Source: Ferrimonas sp044433165
GTDB taxonomy: Bacteria > Pseudomonadota > Gammaproteobacteria > Enterobacterales > Shewanellaceae
DNA: 55,463 bases
Direction: 5' to 3'
NCBI GenBank assembly: GCA_044433165.1
Contig: JAWXTX010000004.1
Location: 1-55,463, forward strand
Below the pieces are notes generated by a model. It did no database searches. It had not been told where the DNA came from and saw only the letters and a list, made by a program, of their open reading frames with translations. Positions within the stretch are counted from its first letter, which is position 1. Each line of letters starts with the position of its first letter. The position numbers were made by a program, and so were the translations under genes. This document shows, in pieces, positions 1 to 9,099 of the stretch.

Positions 1-1045
1 TGGTGGTGATGTTTTTCTGATTGCCGATGAAAACCTCAATACCTTGGTGGATTATCGCTTTGAGCGCTGCCACCGTGCTGTTCGTGGTGAAAACGGTCGT
101 GGTGCCAATTGTACTGGGCGTCGGGGTGAAGATAAAATTTTAGCGGTGCCTGTTGGAACACGCGCCATTGATGCAGATACCGGTGAGCAGATTGGTGATT
201 TAACCCAACATGGGAATAAGTTACTGATTGCGAAAGGCGGTTTCCATGGTTTGGGCAATGCCCGCTTTAAGAGCTCGGTAAACCGTACCCCAAGACAAAA
301 AACATTGGGCAGTAAAGGTGAGCACCGAGAAGTCAAACTCGAATTGCTGTTGCTGGCGGACGTTGGTTTGTTGGGGTTACCGAACGCTGGTAAATCCACT
401 TTTATTCGTTCGGTCTCTGCTGCAAAACCCAAAGTTGCTGATTATCCTTTTACCACCCTAGTTCCGAATCTTGGGGTGGTGCGTACCGGCCCTTCATCTA
501 GCTTTGTGATTGCGGATATTCCAGGCTTAATTGAAGGCGCATCGGATGGTGCAGGGCTTGGGATCCGTTTCTTAAAGCACTTAGAGCGTTGCCGAATATT
601 AATGCACATTATTGATATGGCTCCGTTTGACGGCTCTGATCCCGCTGAAGGTGCGTTAGCTATTTTAAATGAGTTGGCCGAGTATTCGCCTAAACTCTAT
701 GAAAAGCCGCGCTTATTGGTACTGAATAAATTGGATTTGGTGCCTGAAGAGGAGCGAGCTGAGCGCATTCAAGCGATTAAAGAAGCGTTGGAATGGGATG
801 AAGAAGTAGCAACCATTGCCGCTATTTCAAAAACCGGTACCGACAACCTCGTGCAAGAAGTGCAGCGCATTTTAGATGAGATGCCAGCCAATTTCGCCGA
901 TGAGGCAGACGATGAAGAGGTGAGCTTCAAGTGGGAGCACCACCATCGAGAGCAAATGCAAAAAGCGTTATTGGAAGATAACGAAGACGATTGGGATGAT
1001 TGGGACGACGACGATTACGACGTTGAAGTGGTTTACCAAAAATAA
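1..1045 (+). CDS. obgE: GTPase ObgE/CgtA (5' truncated by window edge)
   Basis: Obg-family GTPase that associates with the 50S subunit and acts in ribosome maturation and stress control. The reading frame is open from base 2, so the start and roughly the first 40 residues lie outside the window. What remains is most of the glycine-rich Obg fold (GGDVFLIADENLNTLVDYRF, later RQKTLGSKGEHRE), then the G domain with P-loop GLPNAGKST, switch DYPFTTL, G3 DIPGLIEGA and G4 NKLD. The C-terminus is very acidic (DDWDDWDDDD), as in gammaproteobacterial ObgE. An intrinsic terminator follows directly and folA comes next, an arrangement seen in Vibrio and Shewanella relatives. Identification is secure; only the N-terminus is missing. 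Confidence 0.97.
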   Translation, partial: GGDVFLIADENLNTLVDYRFERCHRAVRGENGRGANCTGRRGEDKILAVPVGTRAIDADTGEQIGDLTQHGNKLLIAKGGFHGLGNARFKSSVNRTPRQKTLGSKGEHREVKLELLLLADVGLLGLPNAGKSTFIRSVSAAKPKVADYPFTTLVPNLGVVRTGPSSSFVIADIPGLIEGASDGAGLGIRFLKHLERCRILMHIIDMAPFDGSDPAEGALAILNELAEYSPKLYEKPRLLVLNKLDLVPEEERAERIQAIKEALEWDEEVATIAAISKTGTDNLVQEVQRILDEMPANFADEADDEEVSFKWEHHHREQMQKALLEDNEDDWDDWDDDDYDVEVVYQK

Positions 1046-1055
1046 TCCTTAAGAT

Positions 1056-1092
1056 AAAAAGCCCGTAACTTGTTTTGGTTACGGGCTTTTTT
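1056..1092 (+). terminator. Rho-independent terminator of obgE
   Basis: A perfect stem (aaaaagcccgtaac paired with gttacgggcttttt) with an 8-nt loop ends in a T run 10 bases after the obgE stop codon. It finishes only about 15 bases before the folA start codon. Confidence 0.9.
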
Positions 1093-1107
1093 GTTGGAAA
1101 ACGACGG

Positions 1108-1608
1108 ATGAAAATTGCAATGATTGCCTGTATGGCAGCGGATCGGATTATCGGCAGTGCCGGCCACATGCCGTGGCATTTGCCAGCGGATCTCGCCCAC
1201 TTTAAAGCGTTGACGCTAGGCAAGCCGGTGATCATGGGGCGTAAGACTTTTGAGTCGATAGGGCGGCTTTTGCCTGGGCGGCATAATATTGTGATCAGCG
1301 CTCAGCCCAATTTAGTGATTGCGGGAGCGACGGTCGTGAGCAGTATTGACGCTGCTTTTATGGCTGCAGGTCATGTATCAGAACTCATGATTATTGGCGG
1401 TGGGCAGTTATACCAAAGTGTATTGCCTCGTGCTGATACCCTCTATTTAACGCGTGTGGATGCGCAGTTGGCTGGGGATACGCAGTTTCCCTTATGGGAT
1501 GAGCGTCAATGGCGGTGTCTTTCTCAGCGCGTTCATCCAGCAGATATGGACAATGCTTACGACATGGTTTTTCAGCATTGGGTGCGGGAGCAATCTGTGC
1601 CATTCTAA
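1108..1608 (+). CDS. folA: Dihydrofolate reductase
   Basis: Reduces dihydrofolate to tetrahydrofolate with NADPH in the cytoplasm, supplying one-carbon carriers for thymidylate and purine synthesis. The 166-residue protein starts MKIAMIACMAADRIIGS and keeps the family core: the Met20-type loop, PWHLPADLAHFK with catalytic Asp28 and Trp23, the NADPH-binding GRKTFESIGR segment, and IIGGGQLY. The ATG at 1108 is chosen over an upstream in-frame start at 1075 because 1075 lies inside the obgE terminator and adds residues foreign to the family; GGAAAACGACGG just upstream can act as ribosome-binding site. The promoter must lie in or before the obgE terminator, or expression depends on readthrough. 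Confidence 0.96.
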   Translation: MKIAMIACMAADRIIGSAGHMPWHLPADLAHFKALTLGKPVIMGRKTFESIGRLLPGRHNIVISAQPNLVIAGATVVSSIDAAFMAAGHVSELMIIGGGQLYQSVLPRADTLYLTRVDAQLAGDTQFPLWDERQWRCLSQRVHPADMDNAYDMVFQHWVREQSVPF

Positions 1609-1854
1609 TTTCATTTTGGGCATGTTTATGGTGAGAAATCTTATATTCGCCAATCCTTACAACTAACTTAACAATGCTTTATTTGTTTCTTTGTTGTTAC
1701 TTGCGGCGCTGATTCTTTACAATTCTGAAAGATATTTGGTGATACCTGTCACGTTTGCAGAGTGATCTTCTGGTTGCTCGGTGCGCTCGATGATACCAAT
1801 ATAACCGAAGTTTAACACTTGGGCCACATTGACGCTAAGCAGGGAGCGCAGCGA

Positions 1855-3474
1855 ATGGTAGCAGTAAGCATCAGAGCCAAAATTGCCTTAATGGCATTCA
1901 TTGCGGTTGGGTTGTCTGGTATGTCAACCACGTTAGTTTGGTATGCCTTAGAACGTAACTCCGAGACCGTACAGCAACTTGTTCGAGTTGAGTATCCAAC
2001 GCTAGAAATTGCCGCATCAAACCAATCGTTGATGCAGCAAGCTTCGGAGCGTTTTAACATGGCGGTCACCACCGGTGATCAAGATGTGTTGCAGGAAGGA
2101 CAGCGCGCACTCACTCAAATTAACGACAACTTGGATCGACTGCGCATGTTGTTGCCGGCGGATAAGACCATGTTGGAAACCTTAAAAGGCCGTGTGACGA
2201 CCTATTTCCAACAAGCGAATCGACTCGCTATAGGCATGATTAATGGCAACATTGATTTTGCGGTTGCAGCAAGTGATGCACAAGAAAACAACGCCTTACT
2301 GGAACAAATTTTAACCCAAATGGAGGCGCGTCTAAACAAACAGGCCGCTTATTTTGAGGGGGCAGTAGGCAGTCTTCAGCAACAAAACAATGCGACCGCA
2401 GAGCGCATTTTATACCTTTGTTTGTTGGGGGCGCTGATCTTGCTGAGCATGGGGGCTTATTTGGCGCAAACCACTCGCGCTAATTTGGCAATGGTGGCCA
2501 ATAAGATGCGTGAAATTAGTAGTGGTGATGGCGACTTAACACAACGTTTGGTGTATCAGCAGCAGGATGAATTGCAGCCATTAGTCGAGCATTTCAACCA
2601 TTTTATTGAAACATTACATCACAACATCAAATCAACGGTTGACAATATTGGTGCGCTGCAAGGCATTGCTAACAACCTGACCAGTGCCAAGGATCAAACG
2701 CTTAACTTGTCTCACCGCCAATTAGAAGGCATGGATGAAGTGGCGCGCGCGGTTTCACAAATGTCTGAGGCAGCTCAAAATATTGCGCAAAACGCCAATG
2801 ATACCGCTGGGGCAGTAAGCGTAGCGCGTCAGCAGTCGCAAGAGGGGAATGGTTTTGTTTTAGAAACCATCGAAGCCATGCATAACTTGGTGGCGGATGT
2901 GCAAAAAGCCTCGACCGTGGTTGATCAGCTCAATCGCAGCACTCAAAGTGCCGCCTCTATTTTGAATTCCATTAATGCTATTGCCGAACAAACCAATTTG
3001 TTGGCGTTAAATGCGGCGATTGAAGCGGCTCGCGCCGGTGAACAAGGACGTGGTTTTGCGGTAGTCGCCGATGAGGTACGTACCTTAGCGTTCCGCACAC
3101 AAAGCTCCACCAAAGAGATCCAAGACGTATTAGAAACACTGCAAAAACAAGCGAATGAAGCGATGGATATCATTAATTGCAGTGTTAACAATGCCGAACA
3201 ATGCACAGAAAAAAGCAGCCAAGCAGAACAAGCTTTGGAGCAGGTGCAATTGCACGTGGCGGATGTGGATGAGCGCAATACTTGCATCGCCGCGGCAACC
3301 GAAGAACAAGGCCAGATGACGTTACAAATTGAACATCATTTGCAGCAACTGACCGATTTATCTCAAGAGACGGTTGCCAGCATCGATGTGGTAGACACGG
3401 TGGCTACTCAATTGGGCCAGATCCAAAGCAACTTATCTGGGATCACTACTCAGTTTAAAGTTTCAAACTCTTAA
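1855..3474 (+). CDS. Methyl-accepting chemotaxis protein
   Basis: Transmembrane chemoreceptor feeding a CheA/CheW pathway. The 539-residue protein has TM1 near residues 8-32, a mainly helical periplasmic domain of about 150 residues, TM2 (ILYLCLLGALILLSMGAYLA), a HAMP segment (NKMREISSGDGDLTQRL) and a long cytoplasmic coiled coil. The conserved hairpin tip is EQTNLLALNAAIEAARAGEQ followed by GRGFAVVADEVRTLA. There is no CheR/CheB-tethering pentapeptide at the C-terminus. The ATG at 1855 follows AGGGAGCGCAGCGA; the longer frame from a TTG at 1819 has no such site. A porin and a small phosphate-binding-like protein follow on the same strand. The ligand cannot be told from sequence. Confidence 0.93.
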   Translation: MVAVSIRAKIALMAFIAVGLSGMSTTLVWYALERNSETVQQLVRVEYPTLEIAASNQSLMQQASERFNMAVTTGDQDVLQEGQRALTQINDNLDRLRMLLPADKTMLETLKGRVTTYFQQANRLAIGMINGNIDFAVAASDAQENNALLEQILTQMEARLNKQAAYFEGAVGSLQQQNNATAERILYLCLLGALILLSMGAYLAQTTRANLAMVANKMREISSGDGDLTQRLVYQQQDELQPLVEHFNHFIETLHHNIKSTVDNIGALQGIANNLTSAKDQTLNLSHRQLEGMDEVARAVSQMSEAAQNIAQNANDTAGAVSVARQQSQEGNGFVLETIEAMHNLVADVQKASTVVDQLNRSTQSAASILNSINAIAEQTNLLALNAAIEAARAGEQGRGFAVVADEVRTLAFRTQSSTKEIQDVLETLQKQANEAMDIINCSVNNAEQCTEKSSQAEQALEQVQLHVADVDERNTCIAAATEEQGQMTLQIEHHLQQLTDLSQETVASIDVVDTVATQLGQIQSNLSGITTQFKVSNS

Positions 3475-3514
3475 TTTAATTACGGATAATTTATCCATGC
3501 AAGGATGTATAACA

Positions 3515-4615
3515 ATGAGAAAAACCATTATTGCCGCCTCTGTTAGTGGCCTGCTTTTATCCACCTCTGCGGTTGCTGCAACCATTGATGATTTAAAAAT
3601 CAGTGGTTTTGGTACCATCGCAGTGGGCGCTTCAAATCAAGACTTTGGTTACCATGGCTACGATAAAGACGCGACCTTTAATGATGCCACTTTAATGGGG
3701 CTGCAATTTGATTTTCAGGCGAATGAGCGCCTGAGCGTGACCACCCAGTTGGTTGCTAAGGCACGCTACAACTATCAAGCGGATGTCGAAATGGCTTACG
3801 CCAGCTATGCGGCAGATGGGTTTACGGTACGCGGTGGTAAGTTACGGGCGCCTATCTTTAATTATTCAGAATACGTGGATGTGGGTTACAGCTTCCCGAT
3901 GGTGCGCCCTTCTAATGAGGTGTATGGCGGCTTAATGGTAAGCACCTTTACTGGGATGGATCTGTTGGTGCCATTTGAGCTGGGCAACACCACCTTGGTG
4001 CTCCAGCCTTATGCTGGTGAAACCTATGTTCGCGAAGAAGAAACACCGCTGGGCAAGGTGAAGCTCGAAGAGATGATGGGCGTAAGCTTAACGTGGTCGG
4101 TGGGGGATTGGCTCTTCCGTGGCTCATACACCCAAGCGGATCTTGCGCCCACGGTAATGACGCAAGATAACTCACTCTATCAACTATTAGTGGATAGCAT
4201 GGATGGCGCGCAAACCACCTTTGCTTCATTAAGTGCTCAATATAATAACGGGGTTTGGTTTGTTAATGCCGAAGCCATGGAGCATAAGGTCGATGGGGTT
4301 TTTTGGGACGTAGCTGCCGCTTCATTACTGATTGGCCGCACCTTTGGCTCGGTAATGCCTTACGCTTCGGTCAGCTATATTGAAACGACCGACGACAAAG
4401 AGCGTCAGGCATGGGGTTACCCAAATAACAGTTATGAGCGTACTGCTTACTCGCTCGGGGCGCGTTGGGACTTCTTGCCGAAAGTGGCGTTAAAAGGTGA
4501 AGTGACTTGGGCCGATTTTGGAGACACCTATGGTGGCTTAGACGTGAATGCCTTTGGCTCATCATTAGAAAGTGATGTTTTGGTCTATAGCCTGGCATTG
4601 GATTTCGTATTTTAA
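3515..4615 (+). CDS. Porin-like outer-membrane beta-barrel protein
   Basis: Predicted outer-membrane protein of 366 residues. It has a clear Sec signal peptide (MRKTIIAASVSGLLLSTSAVAA, cleavage before TIDD), then alternating aromatic/hydrophobic strands typical of a barrel (RVSYTQ-like strands, GGKLRAPIFNYSEY), and ends with phenylalanine (ALDFVF), the usual barrel-assembly signal. The start at 3515 follows AAGGA; an upstream ATG at 3497 would displace the signal peptide. It lies 40 bp after the chemoreceptor and 12 bp before a small PstS-like gene, so the three may be cotranscribed. Substrate unknown; a phosphate or oxyanion role is only suggested by the neighbour. Confidence 0.82.
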   Translation: MRKTIIAASVSGLLLSTSAVAATIDDLKISGFGTIAVGASNQDFGYHGYDKDATFNDATLMGLQFDFQANERLSVTTQLVAKARYNYQADVEMAYASYAADGFTVRGGKLRAPIFNYSEYVDVGYSFPMVRPSNEVYGGLMVSTFTGMDLLVPFELGNTTLVLQPYAGETYVREEETPLGKVKLEEMMGVSLTWSVGDWLFRGSYTQADLAPTVMTQDNSLYQLLVDSMDGAQTTFASLSAQYNNGVWFVNAEAMEHKVDGVFWDVAAASLLIGRTFGSVMPYASVSYIETTDDKERQAWGYPNNSYERTAYSLGARWDFLPKVALKGEVTWADFGDTYGGLDVNAFGSSLESDVLVYSLALDFVF

Positions 4616-4627
4616 GGAATAATGATG

Positions 4628-5038
4628 ATGAAAAAGCTTTCTACACTTGCCCTTTTGTCTGTGCTAACCACCACCTCTGCACTGGCTTCTGTTGTTGTGA
4701 TTGGCCACCCAGCAGGGGTGGATAACTTGAATGCTGAGATGCTGGAACGTTTGTATATGGGGAAAACCGCGCAGGTTAATGGTGCGACCATGAAATTGTT
4801 TGAGCTCAAAGAAGGTGCTTCAGAGCGAGCAGCGTTTCACCGTTCAACGACTGGCCGTAACGATGCACAATTGCAATCCAATTGGTCGCGCTTGGTGTTT
4901 ACTGGTAAAGCTGAAGCACCAACCATCAAGAATGACGATGCCGCCATGATTGATGCGATTGCCAGTACCCCTAATGCCATTGGCTATGTGAATGAATCGG
5001 CTGTCACGCCAGCCGTAAAAGTGCTGTTGAAGCTGTAA
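4628..5038 (+). CDS. Small PstS-like periplasmic phosphate-binding-domain protein
   Basis: Secreted protein of about 136 residues resembling a single lobe of PstS-type substrate-binding proteins. A signal peptide (MKKLSTLALLSVLTTTSALA) precedes VVVIGHPAGVDNLNAEMLERLYMGK, a pattern seen in short proteins annotated as phosphate ABC transporter substrate-binding. It also has FHRSTTGRNDAQLQSNWSRLVFTG and NAIGYVNES, which match the PstS-like fold. Full PstS is about 320 residues, so this is a minimal version with no permease or ATPase nearby. Three ATGs occur in a row (4622, 4625, 4628); AAGGA overlapping the porin stop best fits 4628. A terminator follows. A periplasmic sensing partner of the upstream chemoreceptor is possible but unproven. 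Confidence 0.75.
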   Translation: MKKLSTLALLSVLTTTSALASVVVIGHPAGVDNLNAEMLERLYMGKTAQVNGATMKLFELKEGASERAAFHRSTTGRNDAQLQSNWSRLVFTGKAEAPTIKNDDAAMIDAIASTPNAIGYVNESAVTPAVKVLLKL

Positions 5039-5089
5039 TGATTTAAGGCGTATTGGCGTTCAGCCAGTCGCCGCCATTTGCTGAAACAC

Positions 5090-5121
5090 AAAAAGCCTCA
5101 GCCCTCGGGTTGGGGCTTTTT
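5090..5121 (+). terminator. Rho-independent terminator after the PstS-like gene
   Basis: A long hairpin with outer stem aaaagcc/ggctttt and a further G/C-rich inner stem ends in TTTTT, 50 bases after the stop codon. It likely closes the chemoreceptor-porin-binding protein unit. Confidence 0.85.
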
Positions 5122-5282
5122 GTATGGTTTAAATAAGGGGGAGATTGGGAACATAGGTGCATGGAGATCTTAACGCAGGGCGGTATTGAGTTTTATTGCT
5201 AACCGCCAACGCGGTTCCTAAAGCAAGCGGAGATGACTGATCTAGACTTAGCAGGATCTATGGATGAATTTTGTAGGGAACT

Positions 5283-7130
5283 ATGCAGTTTAGAGCGGAT
5301 TTAAACGGTTTAAGGGCCATTGCGGTCATTGCGGTGGTGTTATTTCACTTTCATGCTCCGTGGCTCCCTGGTGGTTTTGCCGGTGTGGATGTCTTTTTTG
5401 TGATTTCGGGTTTTTTGATGACAGGGATCATCTTGCCGGCATTAGCTCAACAGCGTTTTTCGCTCTGGCGCTTTTATCAAGCACGAGTACGCCGCATTGT
5501 ACCAGCACTGGCAGTATTGTGTTTGGCGCTATTGCTGTTTGGGTGGTTTTTTACTTTAGATTTAGAATTCCAACAAATGGGAAAGCACGTCACATCCTCG
5601 GTAGGATTTGTGTCTAACGTCGTTTATTGGCAAGAGGCTGGTTATTTTGATGCCGGTGCTCATGAGAAATGGTTGCTGCATACGTGGTCATTATCGGCCG
5701 AATGGCAGTTTTACCTGATCTATCCTTGTGTTTTGTGGGGTCTAGCGCAGTTGTTGCCGATTGGCTGGATCCGCTGGTTGCTGTTGGCAACAGCCGTTTT
5801 GGGATATGGGTTTAGCGTTTACGCGACCGAACGCTGGCCTGATCCGGCTTATTATTTGCTGCCAACTCGAGCTTGGGAAATGATGCTCGGTGGCATCGCC
5901 TTTTGTTTTCCTTGGTCGCTCAATACGGTTTGGCAGCGCTTTATCGAGGGGCTGGGGTTGGCGTGTATTGGCCTCAGTTATTGGTTTTTTTCTGAGACCA
6001 CGCCGTGGCCTGGCAGTTGGGCAGCTTTGCCTGTGGTTGGGACTTTTTTGGTGATCCAAGCACACCGTCAACGCAGTTGGTTAACAAATAATCCAGTGTG
6101 CCAAAAATTGGGGCTATGGTCCTATTCCATTTATTTGTGGCATTGGCCGTGTGTGGTTTTTTTGTACAGTTATTTGCCTGTAACATTACCCAATACTTTG
6201 TTGTTGATGGGCTTGTCTATCATCGCAGGGATGGCGTCGTATTACTGGGTTGAGCGTCGATCGCAGTTGCAACCGGCGGTGGCACTTTTGGTTGTTTGTC
6301 TGGTGAGCGGCTGGTGGGTGTTTCAGCAAAATGGGCAGTTTCATTGGCGGGCGCAATCGCAAGATCCACGTAACGCCATTTTAGCCAAATACCAAGATTA
6401 CACGATGGATCCCAGTGGTCTCTTTCGGCAATGCAATGCGTCGTTACGGATCATTGATACTGGCTCGCCACAATTGGGTCCAGAGTGCATTAGTCGTAAT
6501 GCTGGTGGTGTTTTTATTTGGGGTGACTCCCACATGGGGGCACTTTCAACAGGGGTGCGCCAGGTGCTTGGCGACAGCGTGCCTTTTAGCCAGTTAACCT
6601 CGTCCGGTTGTGAGCCATCATTCACTGCAAAACGCAATCGTAATAACCGTATTCATCGTGGTTGCGATTATTCTAACGCTCAGGCGGAACAGGCCATTTT
6701 AATTGCCCAGCCTGCAGTGGTGATTTTGGGGGTAGAGCACACCCATGAAAAATACAATTGGCAAGAAACCATTGTGCGTTTACATCAATTGGGGGTTCCT
6801 AAGGTTGTGATTGTTGGGCCTGTGCCTCAATGGGGGCCTTCTTTGCCGTTGGTATATGTAAAACGCCATATGGGAGCCCATGCCATTGCCGATGCCAATT
6901 TTGATCAATCTCTTGTTGGTAGTAATCGTTATCTGGCGGAGCAGGCGAGCAAACATAATAATTTTGTTTTTATCGATCTGCTTTCGGGTTTATGCCAAAA
7001 CCTAGATAGCCATATGCCGTTATGCCAAGTGATGGTCGAAGACACCTTATTGGCCTTTGATTATGGCCATTTAACGGTGGAAGGCTCGCGCTATGTGGCG
7101 GAGCAATTTGTTGTGCCGTTATTGTTTTAA
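5283..7130 (+). CDS. Membrane O-acyltransferase (acyltransferase-3 plus SGNH domain)
   Basis: OafA-type acyltransferase of 615 residues, expected to move acetyl groups across the inner membrane onto a surface glycan. Residues 1-340 form the multi-pass acyltransferase-3 domain, starting RADLNGLRAIAVIAVVLFHF with GVDVFFVISGFLMT, WSLSAEWQFYLIYP and WSYSIYLWHWP. After residue 400 comes a periplasmic SGNH/GDSL-like domain with GGVFIWGDSHMGAL as the nucleophile block and DYGHLTVEGS near the end as the Asp/His block. The start follows TAGGGA. The gene converges on the polysaccharide arm: its last 12 bases overlap the 3' end of the opposite-strand gene. O-acetylation of the exopolysaccharide made next door is the natural inference. 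Confidence 0.9.
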   Translation: MQFRADLNGLRAIAVIAVVLFHFHAPWLPGGFAGVDVFFVISGFLMTGIILPALAQQRFSLWRFYQARVRRIVPALAVLCLALLLFGWFFTLDLEFQQMGKHVTSSVGFVSNVVYWQEAGYFDAGAHEKWLLHTWSLSAEWQFYLIYPCVLWGLAQLLPIGWIRWLLLATAVLGYGFSVYATERWPDPAYYLLPTRAWEMMLGGIAFCFPWSLNTVWQRFIEGLGLACIGLSYWFFSETTPWPGSWAALPVVGTFLVIQAHRQRSWLTNNPVCQKLGLWSYSIYLWHWPCVVFLYSYLPVTLPNTLLLMGLSIIAGMASYYWVERRSQLQPAVALLVVCLVSGWWVFQQNGQFHWRAQSQDPRNAILAKYQDYTMDPSGLFRQCNASLRIIDTGSPQLGPECISRNAGGVFIWGDSHMGALSTGVRQVLGDSVPFSQLTSSGCEPSFTAKRNRNNRIHRGCDYSNAQAEQAILIAQPAVVILGVEHTHEKYNWQETIVRLHQLGVPKVVIVGPVPQWGPSLPLVYVKRHMGAHAIADANFDQSLVGSNRYLAEQASKHNNFVFIDLLSGLCQNLDSHMPLCQVMVEDTLLAFDYGHLTVEGSRYVAEQFVVPLLF

Positions 7131-9089
7131 CGGGAGCGATTGGCTACGCCAATACAATAGGTTTGCCCAAGCGTGCAGAGAACGGGACCAATTCGGCTGA
7201 CCGTAATGGCGCAGAATATGGTGATTGATGGCTAAAATACTCGGTTCAAAAGGGATTAATTGCACCCAATCGTAGCCGCTAGCCAATTGATCCCAGCGGC
7301 TGCTGAGACCATGGCCTTGCACATCATAGTGGAGCATTCCTGGTGGGACAAAGAGGGTTTGAGTTAACGTTTTGGCTAAGCATTGCAATGTTTTTGAGTC
7401 AGACACATAGCCTTCGTTGAAAGCCGTTACCATAAAACCCACATCTAAATGACCATGATTGGCGTCTTCCCATTTGGTGTTACCGTCTTTATCCCAAGCG
7501 TAATGCCAGCGACAACTGCCATCGTCATTCATGTGCAGTTGCTTTGAGAAGAACTGATGTAGTTCAAGTATTTGCTGGCGAAAATGCGCAGTTTTATGCC
7601 ATTTGTCGATGAAGATGAGTGCCACACCCATGGTGAGATTGTGGTTATGGGGTACTGGGTTTGAAAATAAGCCTGCGTCGTTGGTTTGGGCGTTATGGGG
7701 ATTCACATAAAAATACGAGCCTGGGATCTGAGCTTGTTTGGTGTTGCTGTATGAACTGCGGTGGCTTTCAATAATGGTTTGTGCTTGGGCAAGATAACGG
7801 CGGCCATGATCTTGATAACGGGGATTTTGATGATGCAGTAAATGATCAGCAACGCGGGTAATGGCATTTAAGATCTGACCGTCGCTGAGCACTTCGATCC
7901 GCCACTCCCCATTGTAATAAGGTTGACGCCAGCCTGGTGCGGCTAATGTTGGGTTCAGCAAATACGCTTTAGGTGCCAAGGCATAGGGAGCCTGACTCAA
8001 TTGTAACTCGCCCCGTGCTGCCCGAGCTTCATCGGTATAGTGGAACATATGGTCGATAAGCTCTATGGCATATTCTAAGTATTTATCGTCTTGGTAGGTC
8101 TGAGCCATGGTTAAATACGCGCGCAGCCAATAATGGCCTTCCCAAGCAAATTTCTTATGATCATTACCATGGGTGCTGGCCAGCAGTGGGCGCTGTTGGG
8201 GATGGAGCTGAGCAAATTGAGTATCCCACTGGGCTTGATTGTGAATGAGTGGTGTTGGGGTGCGTACAGTCGTGCTCAGGGGTTTGGTGGATAAATTGGG
8301 ATTAAGCCGTTGCAACTCCGAGGATGCAGTCGGGGCGCTGCTGGACTCGATAATGCTGCCATTAGGGCCAAACTGGTAGCTGCGGCTGGCTTTGTCTTGC
8401 TGGTAATCGATGAGTCCTAATGTTTGTAAGGCTCCTTGGCTGTTTTGATATGCCTGATGAAATACGGTGCTATTGGCATGGATGGTGGGATGATGGCGTT
8501 GTTCTGTTTGGTGGCCATCAGACACCGTAAGCTGCCCTTTGGTGACGGTAAATTCAACGTAGTTCGTGGCGTCAAATTGAAATTTATCTGGGATGTGGAT
8601 GGTGTGATTGCCCCAGCGTGCGCTTGCACTGTGTGCGGAGAACGCTAAGTAATCACCACTATGGCCACGGAGAAGATAGGTTGTAGTCTTGGGGTCGTCG
8701 GCCAGCTGTTGCAGCCACGCAATAACTCGGTACTGCCCTTGAGGCTGCCAATCTGGCAGAGTTAACCCGTATTGGCCATCAAAATAGAGCGCATAGGCAT
8801 CGCGCTTTGGCAATAATAATGGGGGGGTTACAACAGCATTGTTACTGGGCAGGGGCACCGGCAAAAGCGTGGCATACTGCAGCCATTGCTGTGACCAGAG
8901 CGGCAAATGTGCTTGTGATTTTTGTGCCTTATTGGTGGAAGAGGATTGCAGCCATACCGAGGTGTTTTGTGGCCTATTGGCCTGTGTTTCTTGTGGGCGG
9001 ATATCGGCCGTCGTTGCCGTACAGCAGAGCACGATGACGAACCCACACCCTATTCGTTGTGTTTTGGTTAAGGAATTCAATGTGCCCAA
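7119..9089 (-). CDS. Secreted carbohydrate-active protein: ConA/LamG-like domain plus alpha/alpha-barrel domain
   Basis: Unassigned enzyme-like protein of about 656 residues, last gene of the leftward polysaccharide arm. After a hydrophobic export segment (TQRIGCGFVIVLCCTATTA) comes a beta-rich region resembling a concanavalin/LamG-like fold (YALYFDGQYGLTLPDWQPQG, then YRVIAWLQQL). From about residue 300 there is a helical region with repeating aromatic helices typical of alpha/alpha-barrel lyases, hydrolases and epimerases (FAWEGHYWLRAYLTMAQTY; WEDANHGHLDVGFM as the most motif-like stretch). The start is uncertain: a TTG at 9089 after GGGGGTG gives a normal signal peptide and avoids overlap; an ATG at 9185 after AGGAAG would add about 32 residues and overlap the upstream gene. 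Role inferred as cutting or modifying the polymer; no catalytic residues assigned. Confidence 0.65.
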   Translation of the reverse strand: MGTLNSLTKTQRIGCGFVIVLCCTATTADIRPQETQANRPQNTSVWLQSSSTNKAQKSQAHLPLWSQQWLQYATLLPVPLPSNNAVVTPPLLLPKRDAYALYFDGQYGLTLPDWQPQGQYRVIAWLQQLADDPKTTTYLLRGHSGDYLAFSAHSASARWGNHTIHIPDKFQFDATNYVEFTVTKGQLTVSDGHQTEQRHHPTIHANSTVFHQAYQNSQGALQTLGLIDYQQDKASRSYQFGPNGSIIESSSAPTASSELQRLNPNLSTKPLSTTVRTPTPLIHNQAQWDTQFAQLHPQQRPLLASTHGNDHKKFAWEGHYWLRAYLTMAQTYQDDKYLEYAIELIDHMFHYTDEARAARGELQLSQAPYALAPKAYLLNPTLAAPGWRQPYYNGEWRIEVLSDGQILNAITRVADHLLHHQNPRYQDHGRRYLAQAQTIIESHRSSYSNTKQAQIPGSYFYVNPHNAQTNDAGLFSNPVPHNHNLTMGVALIFIDKWHKTAHFRQQILELHQFFSKQLHMNDDGSCRWHYAWDKDGNTKWEDANHGHLDVGFMVTAFNEGYVSDSKTLQCLAKTLTQTLFVPPGMLHYDVQGHGLSSRWDQLASGYDWVQLIPFEPSILAINHHILRHYGQPNWSRSLHAWANLLYWRSQSLPLKQ

Positions 9090-9099
9090 CGCACCCCCG

